A stretch of DNA of 31,866 bases, taken from the NCBI GenBank assembly GCA_038205115.1, contig JBBRCE010000056.1, positions 1-31,866 of the forward strand, given 5' to 3'. Both the position numbers and the translations under genes were made by a program. Source of the stretch: JBBRCE01 sp038205115 (GTDB taxonomy: Bacteria; Planctomycetota; Planctomycetia; Pirellulales; JBBRCE01). Under the pieces are notes generated by a model that was not told where the DNA came from, ran no database searches, and was given only the letters and a program-made list of their open reading frames with translations. Every line of letters starts with the position of its first letter. Positions within the stretch are counted from its first letter, which is position 1. This document shows positions 1 through 8,003 of the stretch, piece after piece.

Positions 1-248
1 AACTCAGCCGACGCTGGCAGCGTCGCCAACGACTGAGTCTCACGGCACGCGCGGCGAAAAAGCAGCATCGCAAATCGGAGTGACGAGCCTGCGGTCCGCG
101 CCGCGGTGGTCAGAAAATCGCAGCCATCGGACGTTCTGTCCGCACTGTCCACGACGTCTTTTCAGCGCCTTGCCGGTTCCAACCAAAGTGGCACCCAAGC
201 GTTACGCAAACGCCTCGGCCCCTCCGGCGTCTAAAAACTTAATTTTCA

Positions 249-336
249 CCCCGCCCCTGCCCCTGCCCAACCCCTGCCCAACCCCTGCCCAACCCCTGAC
301 CTCCAACTCCTGACCTCCAACCCCTGCCCTGCCCCT
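249..336 (+). repeat. C-rich tandem repeat, G-quadruplex-prone on the minus strand
   Basis: Three perfect 11-bp units of CCCAACCCCTG occupy 266-298. Two 14-bp units, ACCTCCAACTCCTG and ACCTCCAACCCCTG, follow at 299-326, and C-rich sequence flanks both sides. The minus strand therefore carries many closely spaced GGG/GGGG runs, which fits potential G-quadruplex formation. It ends about 35 bp before the ATPase start codon. Whether it has a regulatory role is inference. Confidence 0.85.
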
Positions 337-358
337 TTCCGTCCCTCGCCGCCCGCGT

Positions 359-364
359 TACATT
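359..364 (+). promoter_or_regulatory. Candidate -10 element, possibly for a leaderless transcript
   Basis: TACATT lies six bases before the ATG at 371. A normal -10 to start-point distance would place transcription initiation at or next to the start codon. The -35 region at the expected spacing (about 336-341, TTTCCG) is poor, and no Shine-Dalgarno sequence is visible. A similar arrangement precedes the small membrane gene at 16366. Confidence 0.3.
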
Positions 365-370
365 TGCGGC

Positions 371-1252
371 ATGCCTGAACATCGACTTTCTACCGGAATT
401 GCCGCGCTCGATGAGCATTTAGGCGGCGGGTTGCTGCCTGGCACATTGACGGTGGTGGCCGGCGCAACCGGCATTGGCAAAACGCAACTCGGCTTGCAGT
501 TTGCGCAGGCTGGCGTGGTGCAAGAGCAGCAGCCCGGCGTGATTTTGGATGTCAACTGCCGTGTCGATTCGCAAAGTCACGAGGCTTACGCGGCGCGGAT
601 GTTTGGACGGACGTTTCGGCCGGTTGATCCCGAAGTGCGGCCAGGGCTGGACAATTTCTTCGACCCGGCCAATCGACCTGGCGACGTGCTGAGGGTGTTT
701 GGCATCAGCGGTCGTCGGGTTACTCGCGATGAAATGGCCTTCGACCGTTGGCACGACTGGCAAGCCGAACTTTCGGCTAAGCTCGAGGCGACAATTGCGT
801 TTTTTTACGGCAATTTTTGCCGTGGCGTCCGCCGGGCCGTGATCGACGGCATCGAACCAATCGACGATCCGTCGCAATCGATTCAATTCGAATTGATCGA
901 ATACATCTACCACCAAATTCTTCGCAAAGAGGCCGACTGGGTTGCTCGCGATTTGTTCCGGCAGCACTTTCGGGCGAATGCCGCTCAGGTCGAGCAGCAC
1001 CCGTACGATCAGCGGCAGATCGCTTGTCTGGTGCTGTACACCACGCACGAGACGATGCTCGATCAAATGATCAGCAGCCGATTGGTGCAGGGCGATTTGC
1101 TGTCCGGCGCCAACACGCTAATTTACATGGGCAAGCGGTTCGAAGGCACTCGACTCACGCGTGGACTGTTCATCGCCAAACATCGTGGCAGCCGCTGCAG
1201 CGAAGAAATCCTGCCATATACGATCAACGATGGCGGGTTGCAGCTCAGTTAA
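371..1252 (+). CDS. RecA/RAD55/KaiC-like P-loop ATPase
   Basis: This 293-residue cytoplasmic protein opens like KaiC/RAD55 proteins, with STGIAALDEHLGGGLLPGT around residues 7-25. The Walker A motif is GATGIGKT at residues 31-38. A hydrophobic strand ending in Asp, AVIDG at about 156-160, is the likely Walker B. The middle section (residues 60-150) is not typical of RecA cores and may be a lineage-specific insertion. The family binds ATP and often acts on nucleic acids or in signalling, but the substrate here is unknown. The ATG at 371 fits the conserved N-terminus. The gene stands alone, followed by a 677-bp gap. The ATPase fold is fairly certain; the cellular role is not. Confidence 0.8.
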   Translation: MPEHRLSTGIAALDEHLGGGLLPGTLTVVAGATGIGKTQLGLQFAQAGVVQEQQPGVILDVNCRVDSQSHEAYAARMFGRTFRPVDPEVRPGLDNFFDPANRPGDVLRVFGISGRRVTRDEMAFDRWHDWQAELSAKLEATIAFFYGNFCRGVRRAVIDGIEPIDDPSQSIQFELIEYIYHQILRKEADWVARDLFRQHFRANAAQVEQHPYDQRQIACLVLYTTHETMLDQMISSRLVQGDLLSGANTLIYMGKRFEGTRLTRGLFIAKHRGSRCSEEILPYTINDGGLQLS

Positions 1253-1929
1253 GCGGCTTTCTGGCGAGCGTACATCAGACCGAAGTTCTCCCGCCAACGG
1301 CGTTTGCGATCAGACGTTCTAACGACGATCCGAGCGTGCGCAGTGAGCCGCGGCGGTGTGTAATTTGTATATTCGACCCAGTTTATCGGCAATCTACAAT
1401 TAATTTCTTGAATTATCTGCGCGGACTAGTACGTCTACTTATAGTCACTTTCCGACCGGTACATAATTTTCTCACATTGACACAAGCCATTGATGCAGAT
1501 CGGCTTACGACTTATTTGCGAAAATTTTTGCGGATTTGAAGTTATTAACGCTTGACCGAATTCGGTTAGCACTGCAGAATAGGCAGACGCGAATGGTAAT
1601 TTCCCTAGACACTGCTGGCAGTCAGATAGTTTGCGATTCGGCAGTAGAAATTTTCTGTGGAAATTTTCAGGGGAGATCGGCAGAACGCTCTTTGGAACAG
1701 AGTTCTTTGCAATCGCGTCACACACGTTAGCCACAATTCGCGTAGCGGTTCGAATAGCGTCCCAACTGCTGACTTTTGAACGGCCTCGGCAAGAAATTGC
1801 TGTGCGAATTGGTTTGAGAAGCGTGGACTTTTAAAGAGTCGTCCTGCGGCGCGACTTAATCACGTTTGGGACTTCGTCATGCGCGAACCAATGCGCGGCG
1901 ACCTCCGTAATTGAGATGAGGAAAACACT
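1253..1929. other. AT-richer intergenic gap
   Basis: This 677-bp gap is visibly richer in A and T than the genes around it. Several short frames are open on both strands (for example 1435-1734 minus), but none shows a domain, a start signal or codon use like the neighbours. It holds a candidate promoter at 1552-1580 and a direct repeat, GAAATTTTC at 1647-1655 and 1660-1668, with 13-bp spacing. The rest probably forms the 5' region of the gene at 1930. No tRNA or known RNA motif was recognised. Confidence 0.5.
1552..1580 (+). promoter_or_regulatory. Candidate sigma-70-type promoter with palindromic spacer
   Basis: TTGACC (1552-1557) and CAGAAT (1575-1580) are separated by 17 bp, matching the consensus in 5 of 6 and 4 of 6 positions. 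The 12-bp perfect palindrome ACCGAATTCGGT (1555-1566) overlaps the -35 element and the spacer, where an operator might sit. If real, it would drive the gene at 1930 with a leader of about 340 nt. The match could also be chance in AT-rich sequence. Confidence 0.3.
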
Positions 1930-3009
1930 ATGATTAAAATTGCATCGGTTGAAGACGTGAAGTTGATCAACAGCTTTCAGTCGGTTCGCAAGCAATTGCT
2001 GAACGAGCGATTTGCTGACCGGATGGAGAAGCCGCTGGCTTATTGGGCGCTGCCCAACGATCGCCGTTTGCCGCTGGCGTTTTTGGGACGCATCCTCAAG
2101 GATCTGCTCAACACTCCGTTCGAAGATCTTTCGGCGACGCCGGGCATCGGACAGAAGAAGATCAGTTCGTTGGTCAAGTTGCTGGCTCGCGCCACAAAAG
2201 ATCAGCCGCCGACCATCCCGTTTGGAATCAGCGAAAACACCGGCAAGCGCGAGACTGGCGTCGGCGAGAAGTCGAAGTTTGCCAGCCGCAACGGGTTTGA
2301 TCCTTCGATTGTCTCGGAAGCCATGTGGTCGCAATGGCGTGAGACGGTGCGTGCGCATGGAGCCGGCAACGAGCTGATGGGCCGTCTGGCGCCTTCGCTG
2401 GAAGAGCTGCCGACGGTGATCTGGCGGACGCCCCTGGAACAGTATGTCGACAAAACATTGGGCGAGATTCGCGATTTGCGGACGCACGGCGAGAAGCGCA
2501 TTCGTGTAATCATGGAAGTCTTCTTTACCGTTCACCAAACGTTGTCGCTGTCGCCACCGGAAAGTCACTTGACTGTGCGGCTGGTGCCGAAGTTTGTTGG
2601 CTCCATCGAAAAATGGGTCGAAAGCGCGCTCAATAGCCGCGAACTGCCGACCCCCGATGAAGTCAAACAACACCTAGCGGTGCCATTGCTCAAACAGTTG
2701 GAAGCAGACAGCAGCGCCACCGTGGTGCGTCTGGCCGAAAGCCGTCTGGGCATCAACACGCCGGCGCAGAGTGTACGCAACCAATCCAAGCGGATGGGTG
2801 TTACGCGTGCGCGGGTTTATCAACTGCTAGAAGAATGCGGCAATGTGATGTCGGTCCGCTGGCCAGAAGGCGTGGCTCTGCTGGAGCCGCTCATCAAGAA
2901 ACTTGCCGTCGAGCGCGATGCCGAAACCGATGACAAACTTTTCCGTGCGACGCTCGACCTGTTCTTCCCACGCGAAACGCTCAGCGAAGACAACGACGCC
3001 GGTCAGTAA
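1930..3009 (+). CDS. HhH (RpoA-CTD-like) and HTH domain protein, putative transcription-associated factor
   Basis: This 359-residue protein has no signal peptide. Residues about 48-87 form a helix-hairpin-helix of the kind found in the RNA polymerase alpha C-terminal domain, with the hairpin TPGIGQKKIS. A second HhH-like segment lies near 168-200. Residues about 278-310 contain a helix-turn-helix resembling sigma region 4 (RMGVTRARVYQLLEECG). Together these suggest a DNA-binding protein that may contact transcription machinery, which is inference from domain types. The start is supported by a GAGGA Shine-Dalgarno at about 1918-1922, seven bases before the ATG. The stop overlaps the next start as TAATG, so the two genes are probably translated together. 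Confidence 0.75.
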   Translation: MIKIASVEDVKLINSFQSVRKQLLNERFADRMEKPLAYWALPNDRRLPLAFLGRILKDLLNTPFEDLSATPGIGQKKISSLVKLLARATKDQPPTIPFGISENTGKRETGVGEKSKFASRNGFDPSIVSEAMWSQWRETVRAHGAGNELMGRLAPSLEELPTVIWRTPLEQYVDKTLGEIRDLRTHGEKRIRVIMEVFFTVHQTLSLSPPESHLTVRLVPKFVGSIEKWVESALNSRELPTPDEVKQHLAVPLLKQLEADSSATVVRLAESRLGINTPAQSVRNQSKRMGVTRARVYQLLEECGNVMSVRWPEGVALLEPLIKKLAVERDAETDDKLFRATLDLFFPRETLSEDNDAGQ

Positions 3010-3458
3010 TGTCTGGCTGCCCGATTTCCGCGGCGGCGGTTGCCTGGCGGATGCCACTCGTCAACCGCCGCCGGCGGATGCTTTGTTTCGAAAATCGCAG
3101 CGGTCGTTTCATGTCGCGACGTTCTCGAAAAATGCTGCGGCGCTTGCGATTTCCTTCGCTGCGTCGCCCGCTGGGCACGTATCAAATTGCGCTGTATCTG
3201 CTGATCTTCACGGTGGTGCTGCTGTTTGCCGTACCGCATGTGCTGCCTTGGCTGGTGCAGCGAATGGTTGCGGTATTGCATGCGCTGCTGGCCGGGCTGC
3301 TGGTCGTTTCCGCATTGCGCGAGTTCGGCGGACGCTACAACGTCTGGCGACTTCGCAGGTTCGGCCGGCTGCAGTGGAGTTGGATTGCCGGTCTGCTCGT
3401 GTTCTGCGCGATGCTGGCCTGGTGGCTCAGCAGCTACGCGCCGATCCAGCCGGAATAG
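3009..3458 (+). CDS. Small membrane protein coupled to the HhH/HTH gene
   Basis: The 149-residue frame starts at an ATG sharing one base with the preceding stop (TAATG), which favours translational coupling. An internal ATG at 3111 would give a protein starting MSRRSRKM. After a basic N-terminus come hydrophobic segments at about residues 57-78 and 82-97 and a third near 125-142, so two to three membrane helices are likely. No family was recognised. Its last 32 bases overlap the 3' end of the convergent membrane gene. Pairing with a putative transcription factor suggests a membrane partner or sensor, but this is speculative. Confidence 0.55.
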   Translation: MSGCPISAAAVAWRMPLVNRRRRMLCFENRSGRFMSRRSRKMLRRLRFPSLRRPLGTYQIALYLLIFTVVLLFAVPHVLPWLVQRMVAVLHALLAGLLVVSALREFGGRYNVWRLRRFGRLQWSWIAGLLVFCAMLAWWLSSYAPIQPE

Positions 3459-4554
3459 CCGCTGCTGCCGGCGAAACATCGAGTGCGGATTGCGACGCAA
3501 ATGCCCGGCGATAAAGGTCGGCCAGCGCATCGGGTCCGTGCGCCGCGCCCAGGCAGAGTAGTGGTGCGATGAGCGCGCCCCAATATTGATTGAACGGTTG
3601 ACCGATGACGGCAAACATCAGCAAGTAACCGCCGGCGACCCAGGCCGCGTGTTTGCCACCAGGCTGATCCCAGGCGGCAAAACCGAGCACCGCAATCACA
3701 AGGTAAAGAGCGGTTACCCACTGCGGCAACACCAGACAAAAGCTATTCATCTGCACCGTGGCAATCACAAATGGCAAGCCGCCCCAGCAAACCCAACCGT
3801 GCGGATGCGCCAAGTCTGCCGCGGTGGAATGCAGCGACACTTGCCCGGCGTGATCATTGAAGTACGCGGCATACGCCAGCAAACCGACGATCCACGCCAG
3901 CACTTCGGCCGGCTTGCGTTGATAGATTGCCAGCGACAGACTGAGCAGCGCATAGGGCACGGCCAAGTCGCGGCAGAACATCGCGGCCACGCCCACCAAC
4001 ACGCCGCACATGGGCCATTGCATCCCAAGCAGCGTGACCGAGAGCGCAATCAGCACGCCGGCCCAGAGGTCCGGCATGACGCTCAAATCGCCTAACAGGC
4101 AAGGCATCAACGCCCCGGCCAACAGCAGCATGCCGATGAACGTACGGTGAACGCTTTGCCCGCGACCAATCAACACCATGCCGCCGAGCAGTGTCGTCAG
4201 CGACAGGCTGGCCAAGATACCGCGGCCCCAAGTCCAGTCGGGCAGTTTGGCGATCAACCACATCGGCAGCGGCGTTCGCCAATTGAAGACGCTGCGTGTG
4301 GGATATCCGCGTGCGCGAAGTTCCTCGCCAGCCACGGCATAATATTCTTCGCCGGCATGCATCCGCGCGACTTCCGCCCGATAGAGCGCAATATCGCCGG
4401 GGCCGGCGATGGCGTTTTCCGTGCTGCCAGATTTGAATGCCGAAAACGTAATGCCCACGCAGACAATGGCCAGCAGGGCGCTGATCGTCAGAATGATGCG
4501 CGCCGCGCGCGGCGAGAGTTCGGCAAAACCGGTGGGAATGGCGGCGGGCAGCAT
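3427..4554 (-). CDS. Polytopic membrane protein, GT-C/DUF2029-like putative glycosyltransferase
   Basis: From the chosen ATG at 4554 the protein has 375 residues and about eight to ten hydrophobic helices. The first is near residues 18-40. It is followed by a non-membrane segment containing GDIALYRAEVARMHAGEEYY and a nearby RTPLPMW, the arrangement seen in GT-C-fold mannosyl- or arabinosyl-type transferases that use polyprenyl-phosphate sugars. That family link is inference from the pattern; the catalytic residues were not verified. The frame is open to an alternative start at 4659, but those 35 extra residues look non-coding. The 3' end overlaps the plus-strand membrane gene tail to tail. 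Confidence 0.7.
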   Translation of the reverse strand: MLPAAIPTGFAELSPRAARIILTISALLAIVCVGITFSAFKSGSTENAIAGPGDIALYRAEVARMHAGEEYYAVAGEELRARGYPTRSVFNWRTPLPMWLIAKLPDWTWGRGILASLSLTTLLGGMVLIGRGQSVHRTFIGMLLLAGALMPCLLGDLSVMPDLWAGVLIALSVTLLGMQWPMCGVLVGVAAMFCRDLAVPYALLSLSLAIYQRKPAEVLAWIVGLLAYAAYFNDHAGQVSLHSTAADLAHPHGWVCWGGLPFVIATVQMNSFCLVLPQWVTALYLVIAVLGFAAWDQPGGKHAAWVAGGYLLMFAVIGQPFNQYWGALIAPLLCLGAAHGPDALADLYRRAFASQSALDVSPAAAAIPAGSARSC

Positions 4555-4700
4555 AGCGGTCAACGGTGGTTCAGCAGGACAAGACGAATGATACTTGCCG
4601 ATGTGCAAGTCTAGTTCGCAGCTTGCGCGCCGCGACGCGCGGGCCGACTGCCAAGGCAATGATGGCTGGGCCTGCGCGATCGCTACAATCCGCGCGACCG

Positions 4701-7532
4701 CTATTCACTGACGATTTCGATCTTGGACCAATAGCCGAAGTCGTTATTTTCCGCACCGTGCATTTTGTTGTGGAGTTCCAACAGCACTTTTTGGCCGGCG
4801 AACTTGGTTAGATCGACGCTCATATCCAACCACTGTCCTTTGGTTGCATTGGGTTCGATGGTGCGTTGCAGCAGCGATTGCCCATTGGCCGCCACTTCCA
4901 ACTGCCAATCGCAATTCGGTAAATGGTTGACCGAAAGATTGAGCTTGGTCGATTTGTCGGCCGGTATCTTGAGCGGCGCGCGGAGCGTACACTTTTTGCT
5001 TTCGACGCCGGGATCCGTTCGCAAGACGTTCTCACGTTCGGCGAATTTCTTCAGGATGGCCACACCAGACCAACCGCTGGCGGCGGTCGAAAATTGCGGC
5101 GCGAAGTCGGCCAACACGTCGGTATATTCGCCGGGGCGTGTACCCACGCGGACGACGTTGGGATCGGATTCCGGACCGCCTTTGATCAGGCTGGCGTTCT
5201 TGGGGCAATGTTCGAAATCATCCCAGCGGCGCCCCAAATAGATGTGATCGAGCAGCGCATAATCGCCATCGGCCACGGAAAATTCCAACCCCTGCAGCGT
5301 CATCGTTCCGTAGTCGCCATACAGGTCGCGACTCACTTCGAGCCATTCGGTGGGTGACTTTTCCGCCAGCCGATGCACTCGATCGCCTTTGCGGGGAACA
5401 TTTTGGGCGCCTGTCAGATATTGGAAGATGGGCGGCTCGCCTTCGACCAGCAGCTTCGTTTCGTGCGGCAGCCGCAGCGACATCTGCTTGCCTTTGACTT
5501 GCTTCCAGGCAAAGCGCAGCATGCGATATTCGCCCAGCGCGGGTCGTTCGCGAATCGCCAGATTGTCGAGCTTGATCGAAACTTTGCCGCCGGCTGCCAC
5601 CTTGATTGCCCGTTTGCCGGCATAGACATCGTTGGCGTCGAGCGATACCGCGCCCTCGCTGCTCCAATGCGCGTCGTCGGGCTGTTGGTCTTGAAAGACT
5701 TCGCAGAGTCCGGGTATTTGCTTACCGCTCCGAACCGAACCGAATTCGAAGGGAAATCGTTCGCCGCCCATCTGCACGAGTTGAAGGTCGATGTCGCGGC
5801 CACGATACTGTTCGACCGGAAACACAACCGGCACGCTTTCGCCCGTGTCGGATCGCTGCTGCACGGCGATCTCCATCGCCGGCCGGCCATTGATTCGCAG
5901 TTGCAGGGGATTCAACACATGCCCTGAGCCGCGTGCGCGCGAGGAGTAGATCATCAGATAGCGATCATCCATTCCCACACGTAGCGACTTGCTCCAGGTG
6001 ACAAAGTTTTTGCTGGGCGCGCCGATCGTGGCGTAGTGGCCAATCGCGTAGCTGTTATCGCTGACTTCCCAGCGGTTGATCCAAGTCAGCTCGGCCGCAT
6101 CGCCCGCCGCCAACGTCCAACCTTCCCAACCGGGCGCTAAGCGCGGCAGCCGATTCCGAACTTCGCTCTGCAACCAACCGTCGTCGAGCGTCAGCAGCGG
6201 TTGGCACCAATTGGCGACATCGCGAATATCCAACGGGTCCGCGCCCGCCGGCCGCCCATCGTGGGCCGGATCGACTACTAGCACAAGGCTGTTTGGTCCT
6301 GCCTTTAAATCCGCCAGTGCGATCTCGCCGGTATCGACGACTTTTTCGCTACCGACGACAAACTGGCTATCGAATCGCGGTTCGCCGGTGATTTCGTTCA
6401 CGTACACCAGCGCTCGGACGCAACCGCCTCGGCCCACGCTACGATCCAGTCCAAACCGCGTGCGAAACGACTTTGTCGCCGGCGGCAGATCGAACGCCAT
6501 TTCTGTATAGGCGTGCACGCCGTAGCCCCAGGCAAACGACTGTCCCGCCTCTCCGCACTCAAGTGCTCCGCCCAATAAAGCGCGATCGGTTTGCACTCGC
6601 CAATTGCCGCTGAGCATTGCCCGCTGCACAACGCGGCTTGGCTCCAGTCCGTTGAGCGGCACTTCGGTCGCGGCAAAAAAGCGCTCGACCGCCACGGTTG
6701 GTAACGGCAGGCAGATGGGCTCCAGCAGCCAAGCCGGTTGCACGCGATGCCACCAGGCATTGGACGTGCCGCCGCCGAGCATCGTCGAACGTTCCAGCGA
6801 GGTCGTCAACCGCAGTCCGCTGGCAGTCTCCAATTGAAACAGGCGTCCGCTCAGTTGCGGCGAAAGGATGGCCAACTGATCCAGCCAGGCGTCCCAACTG
6901 TTTTGCTTGGGAAAATGAATCTCCGCAATGTCACCGTAATTGATCGATTGCCGCCCGGAGTCGGTCAGCAGCGACACGGATTGCTCGGTGAATCGCGCCG
7001 ATCGAAACGCGGTCTGCCGGCCGTCGCGATAAAACAATGTGTTGGGCGAATATTGCTCGCTCTTCCGCCGTTCCCAAACGATGCGGCGAATCCAACGAGA
7101 CTGAACTTTCAATCGCGATCGCCGTAGATCCGGCGGCACGCCCGGACTATTGAATTCGAAATCCGGCACGATCAGCAATTGCGTCGGTTCGACCGGTCCG
7201 GCGGTCGTCTCTTCGGCGCCCACCACGCGGCCCGGCAGTCGATCGCCGCCAAACATTTCGACGCAGGCCGACGGCACCGCCGGCAGCGCGACTTTCTCGT
7301 TGCGAAACCAGCGGATCGGATTGGCAACGTCAAACAGCGGACGATCATCCAGTTTGGCTTGCGCGGGCGCCGTATGCCAATCCTTGAGCGGCTTATCTTT
7401 GACGCGAGCTCCGTCGGAAAATTCGCCACTGAATTTCAATTCTTGCGCCGCGAGCGGCGCGGCGGTGACCAGCAGCAACAGCCCTGTCAGAATCCCAAAC
7501 TGCCTGGCAGGCGAGCGAGCAAGTTCGAGCAT
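4701..7532 (-). CDS. Secreted NPCBM/NEW2-domain protein
   Basis: This large 943-residue protein has an N-terminal signal peptide (hydrophobic run about residues 13-28, cleavage near AAPLAAQ). A segment at about 320-430, including SFAWGYGVHAYTEMAFDLP, is typical of the NPCBM carbohydrate-binding domain first described in glycosyl hydrolase family 98. The rest is beta-rich, with no catalytic domain recognised. The product probably acts outside the cytoplasm and binds polysaccharide or cell-surface glycan. The ATG at 7532 gives a clean signal peptide. It lies 146 bp upstream of the membrane transferase gene and 143 bp downstream of a small membrane gene, all on the same strand, so a loose operon is possible. 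Confidence 0.8.
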   Translation of the reverse strand: MLELARSPARQFGILTGLLLLVTAAPLAAQELKFSGEFSDGARVKDKPLKDWHTAPAQAKLDDRPLFDVANPIRWFRNEKVALPAVPSACVEMFGGDRLPGRVVGAEETTAGPVEPTQLLIVPDFEFNSPGVPPDLRRSRLKVQSRWIRRIVWERRKSEQYSPNTLFYRDGRQTAFRSARFTEQSVSLLTDSGRQSINYGDIAEIHFPKQNSWDAWLDQLAILSPQLSGRLFQLETASGLRLTTSLERSTMLGGGTSNAWWHRVQPAWLLEPICLPLPTVAVERFFAATEVPLNGLEPSRVVQRAMLSGNWRVQTDRALLGGALECGEAGQSFAWGYGVHAYTEMAFDLPPATKSFRTRFGLDRSVGRGGCVRALVYVNEITGEPRFDSQFVVGSEKVVDTGEIALADLKAGPNSLVLVVDPAHDGRPAGADPLDIRDVANWCQPLLTLDDGWLQSEVRNRLPRLAPGWEGWTLAAGDAAELTWINRWEVSDNSYAIGHYATIGAPSKNFVTWSKSLRVGMDDRYLMIYSSRARGSGHVLNPLQLRINGRPAMEIAVQQRSDTGESVPVVFPVEQYRGRDIDLQLVQMGGERFPFEFGSVRSGKQIPGLCEVFQDQQPDDAHWSSEGAVSLDANDVYAGKRAIKVAAGGKVSIKLDNLAIRERPALGEYRMLRFAWKQVKGKQMSLRLPHETKLLVEGEPPIFQYLTGAQNVPRKGDRVHRLAEKSPTEWLEVSRDLYGDYGTMTLQGLEFSVADGDYALLDHIYLGRRWDDFEHCPKNASLIKGGPESDPNVVRVGTRPGEYTDVLADFAPQFSTAASGWSGVAILKKFAERENVLRTDPGVESKKCTLRAPLKIPADKSTKLNLSVNHLPNCDWQLEVAANGQSLLQRTIEPNATKGQWLDMSVDLTKFAGQKVLLELHNKMHGAENNDFGYWSKIEIVSE

Positions 7533-7675
7533 GTGATGAGTTTTCGCAGCGGTCGGCGAATGGCGATCAGGGCAGATCGTCCAGTTTAACCTCCGCCCGC
7601 GCCGCGCGGCAACTCGCAGATAGGCTGCAGGTGGTTTCTACCGCTGCATTACTGGGTTTTAACGGCCGGTTCACA

Positions 7676-7954
7676 TCACCGAGCGAACGAGAGCAGGTTC
7701 GCGAGATACCACAGCGCTGCGACAACACAAATTCCGAAACCAACACCCACAAATACGCATATTCGCTTACACTGAAATGGCGCTCCGATGCCGGCACTCA
7801 GCGATGCACACGATGCGAGCCAAATCCCTGCGGCAAGTTCTGTTGAGCCAGCGTGTTTCAAAGCGAAGATTCCACCAAGCCCGATGGCGATCAGCGCAAT
7901 CGCCAGGAACATATCTTTTAGGCTGAACTGCAGGCGGTGACGAGTGGAAGTCAT
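7676..7954 (-). CDS. Small membrane protein with planctomycete FSL-type N-terminus
   Basis: The 92-residue protein begins with a short basic tail and the segment RLQFSLKDMFLAIALIAIGL. This follows the RFSLRxLLxxxxLVAxxLG pattern common at the start of many planctomycete membrane proteins (known from general familiarity with these genomes). Two further hydrophobic segments lie at about residues 38-55 and 63-88. No enzymatic motif is visible. The start ATG at 7954 places the basic residues correctly before the first helix. It follows uvrA by 49 bp on the same strand and may be co-transcribed with it; a functional link to repair is not implied. Confidence 0.7.
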   Translation of the reverse strand: MTSTRHRLQFSLKDMFLAIALIAIGLGGIFALKHAGSTELAAGIWLASCASLSAGIGAPFQCKRICVFVGVGFGICVVAALWYLANLLSFAR

Positions 7955-8003
7955 GGCGGCATGATAGCCAGCTTCATTGCGATGGCGGCAATTCCCCCCG
8001 GTT

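Larger units (their letters stand above)
1..370. other. Left-edge non-coding stretch
   Basis: No convincing gene was seen between the window edge and the ATPase start. An open frame from 80 to 313 on the plus strand exists, but it has the composition of translated C-rich repeat and no recognisable domain, so it is not called. The stretch contains the C-rich tandem repeat at 249-336 and a possible -10 element just before the start codon at 371. Confidence 0.6.

Noticed and set aside
1477..1510. TTGACA at 1477-1482 as a promoter.
   Set aside because: No acceptable -10 lies at 15-19 bp spacing; the nearest candidate is 22 bp away.
1435..1734. 99-codon open frame on the minus strand in the AT-rich gap.
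   Set aside because: No domain, no start signal, and composition unlike neighbouring genes; low GC makes chance frames plausible.
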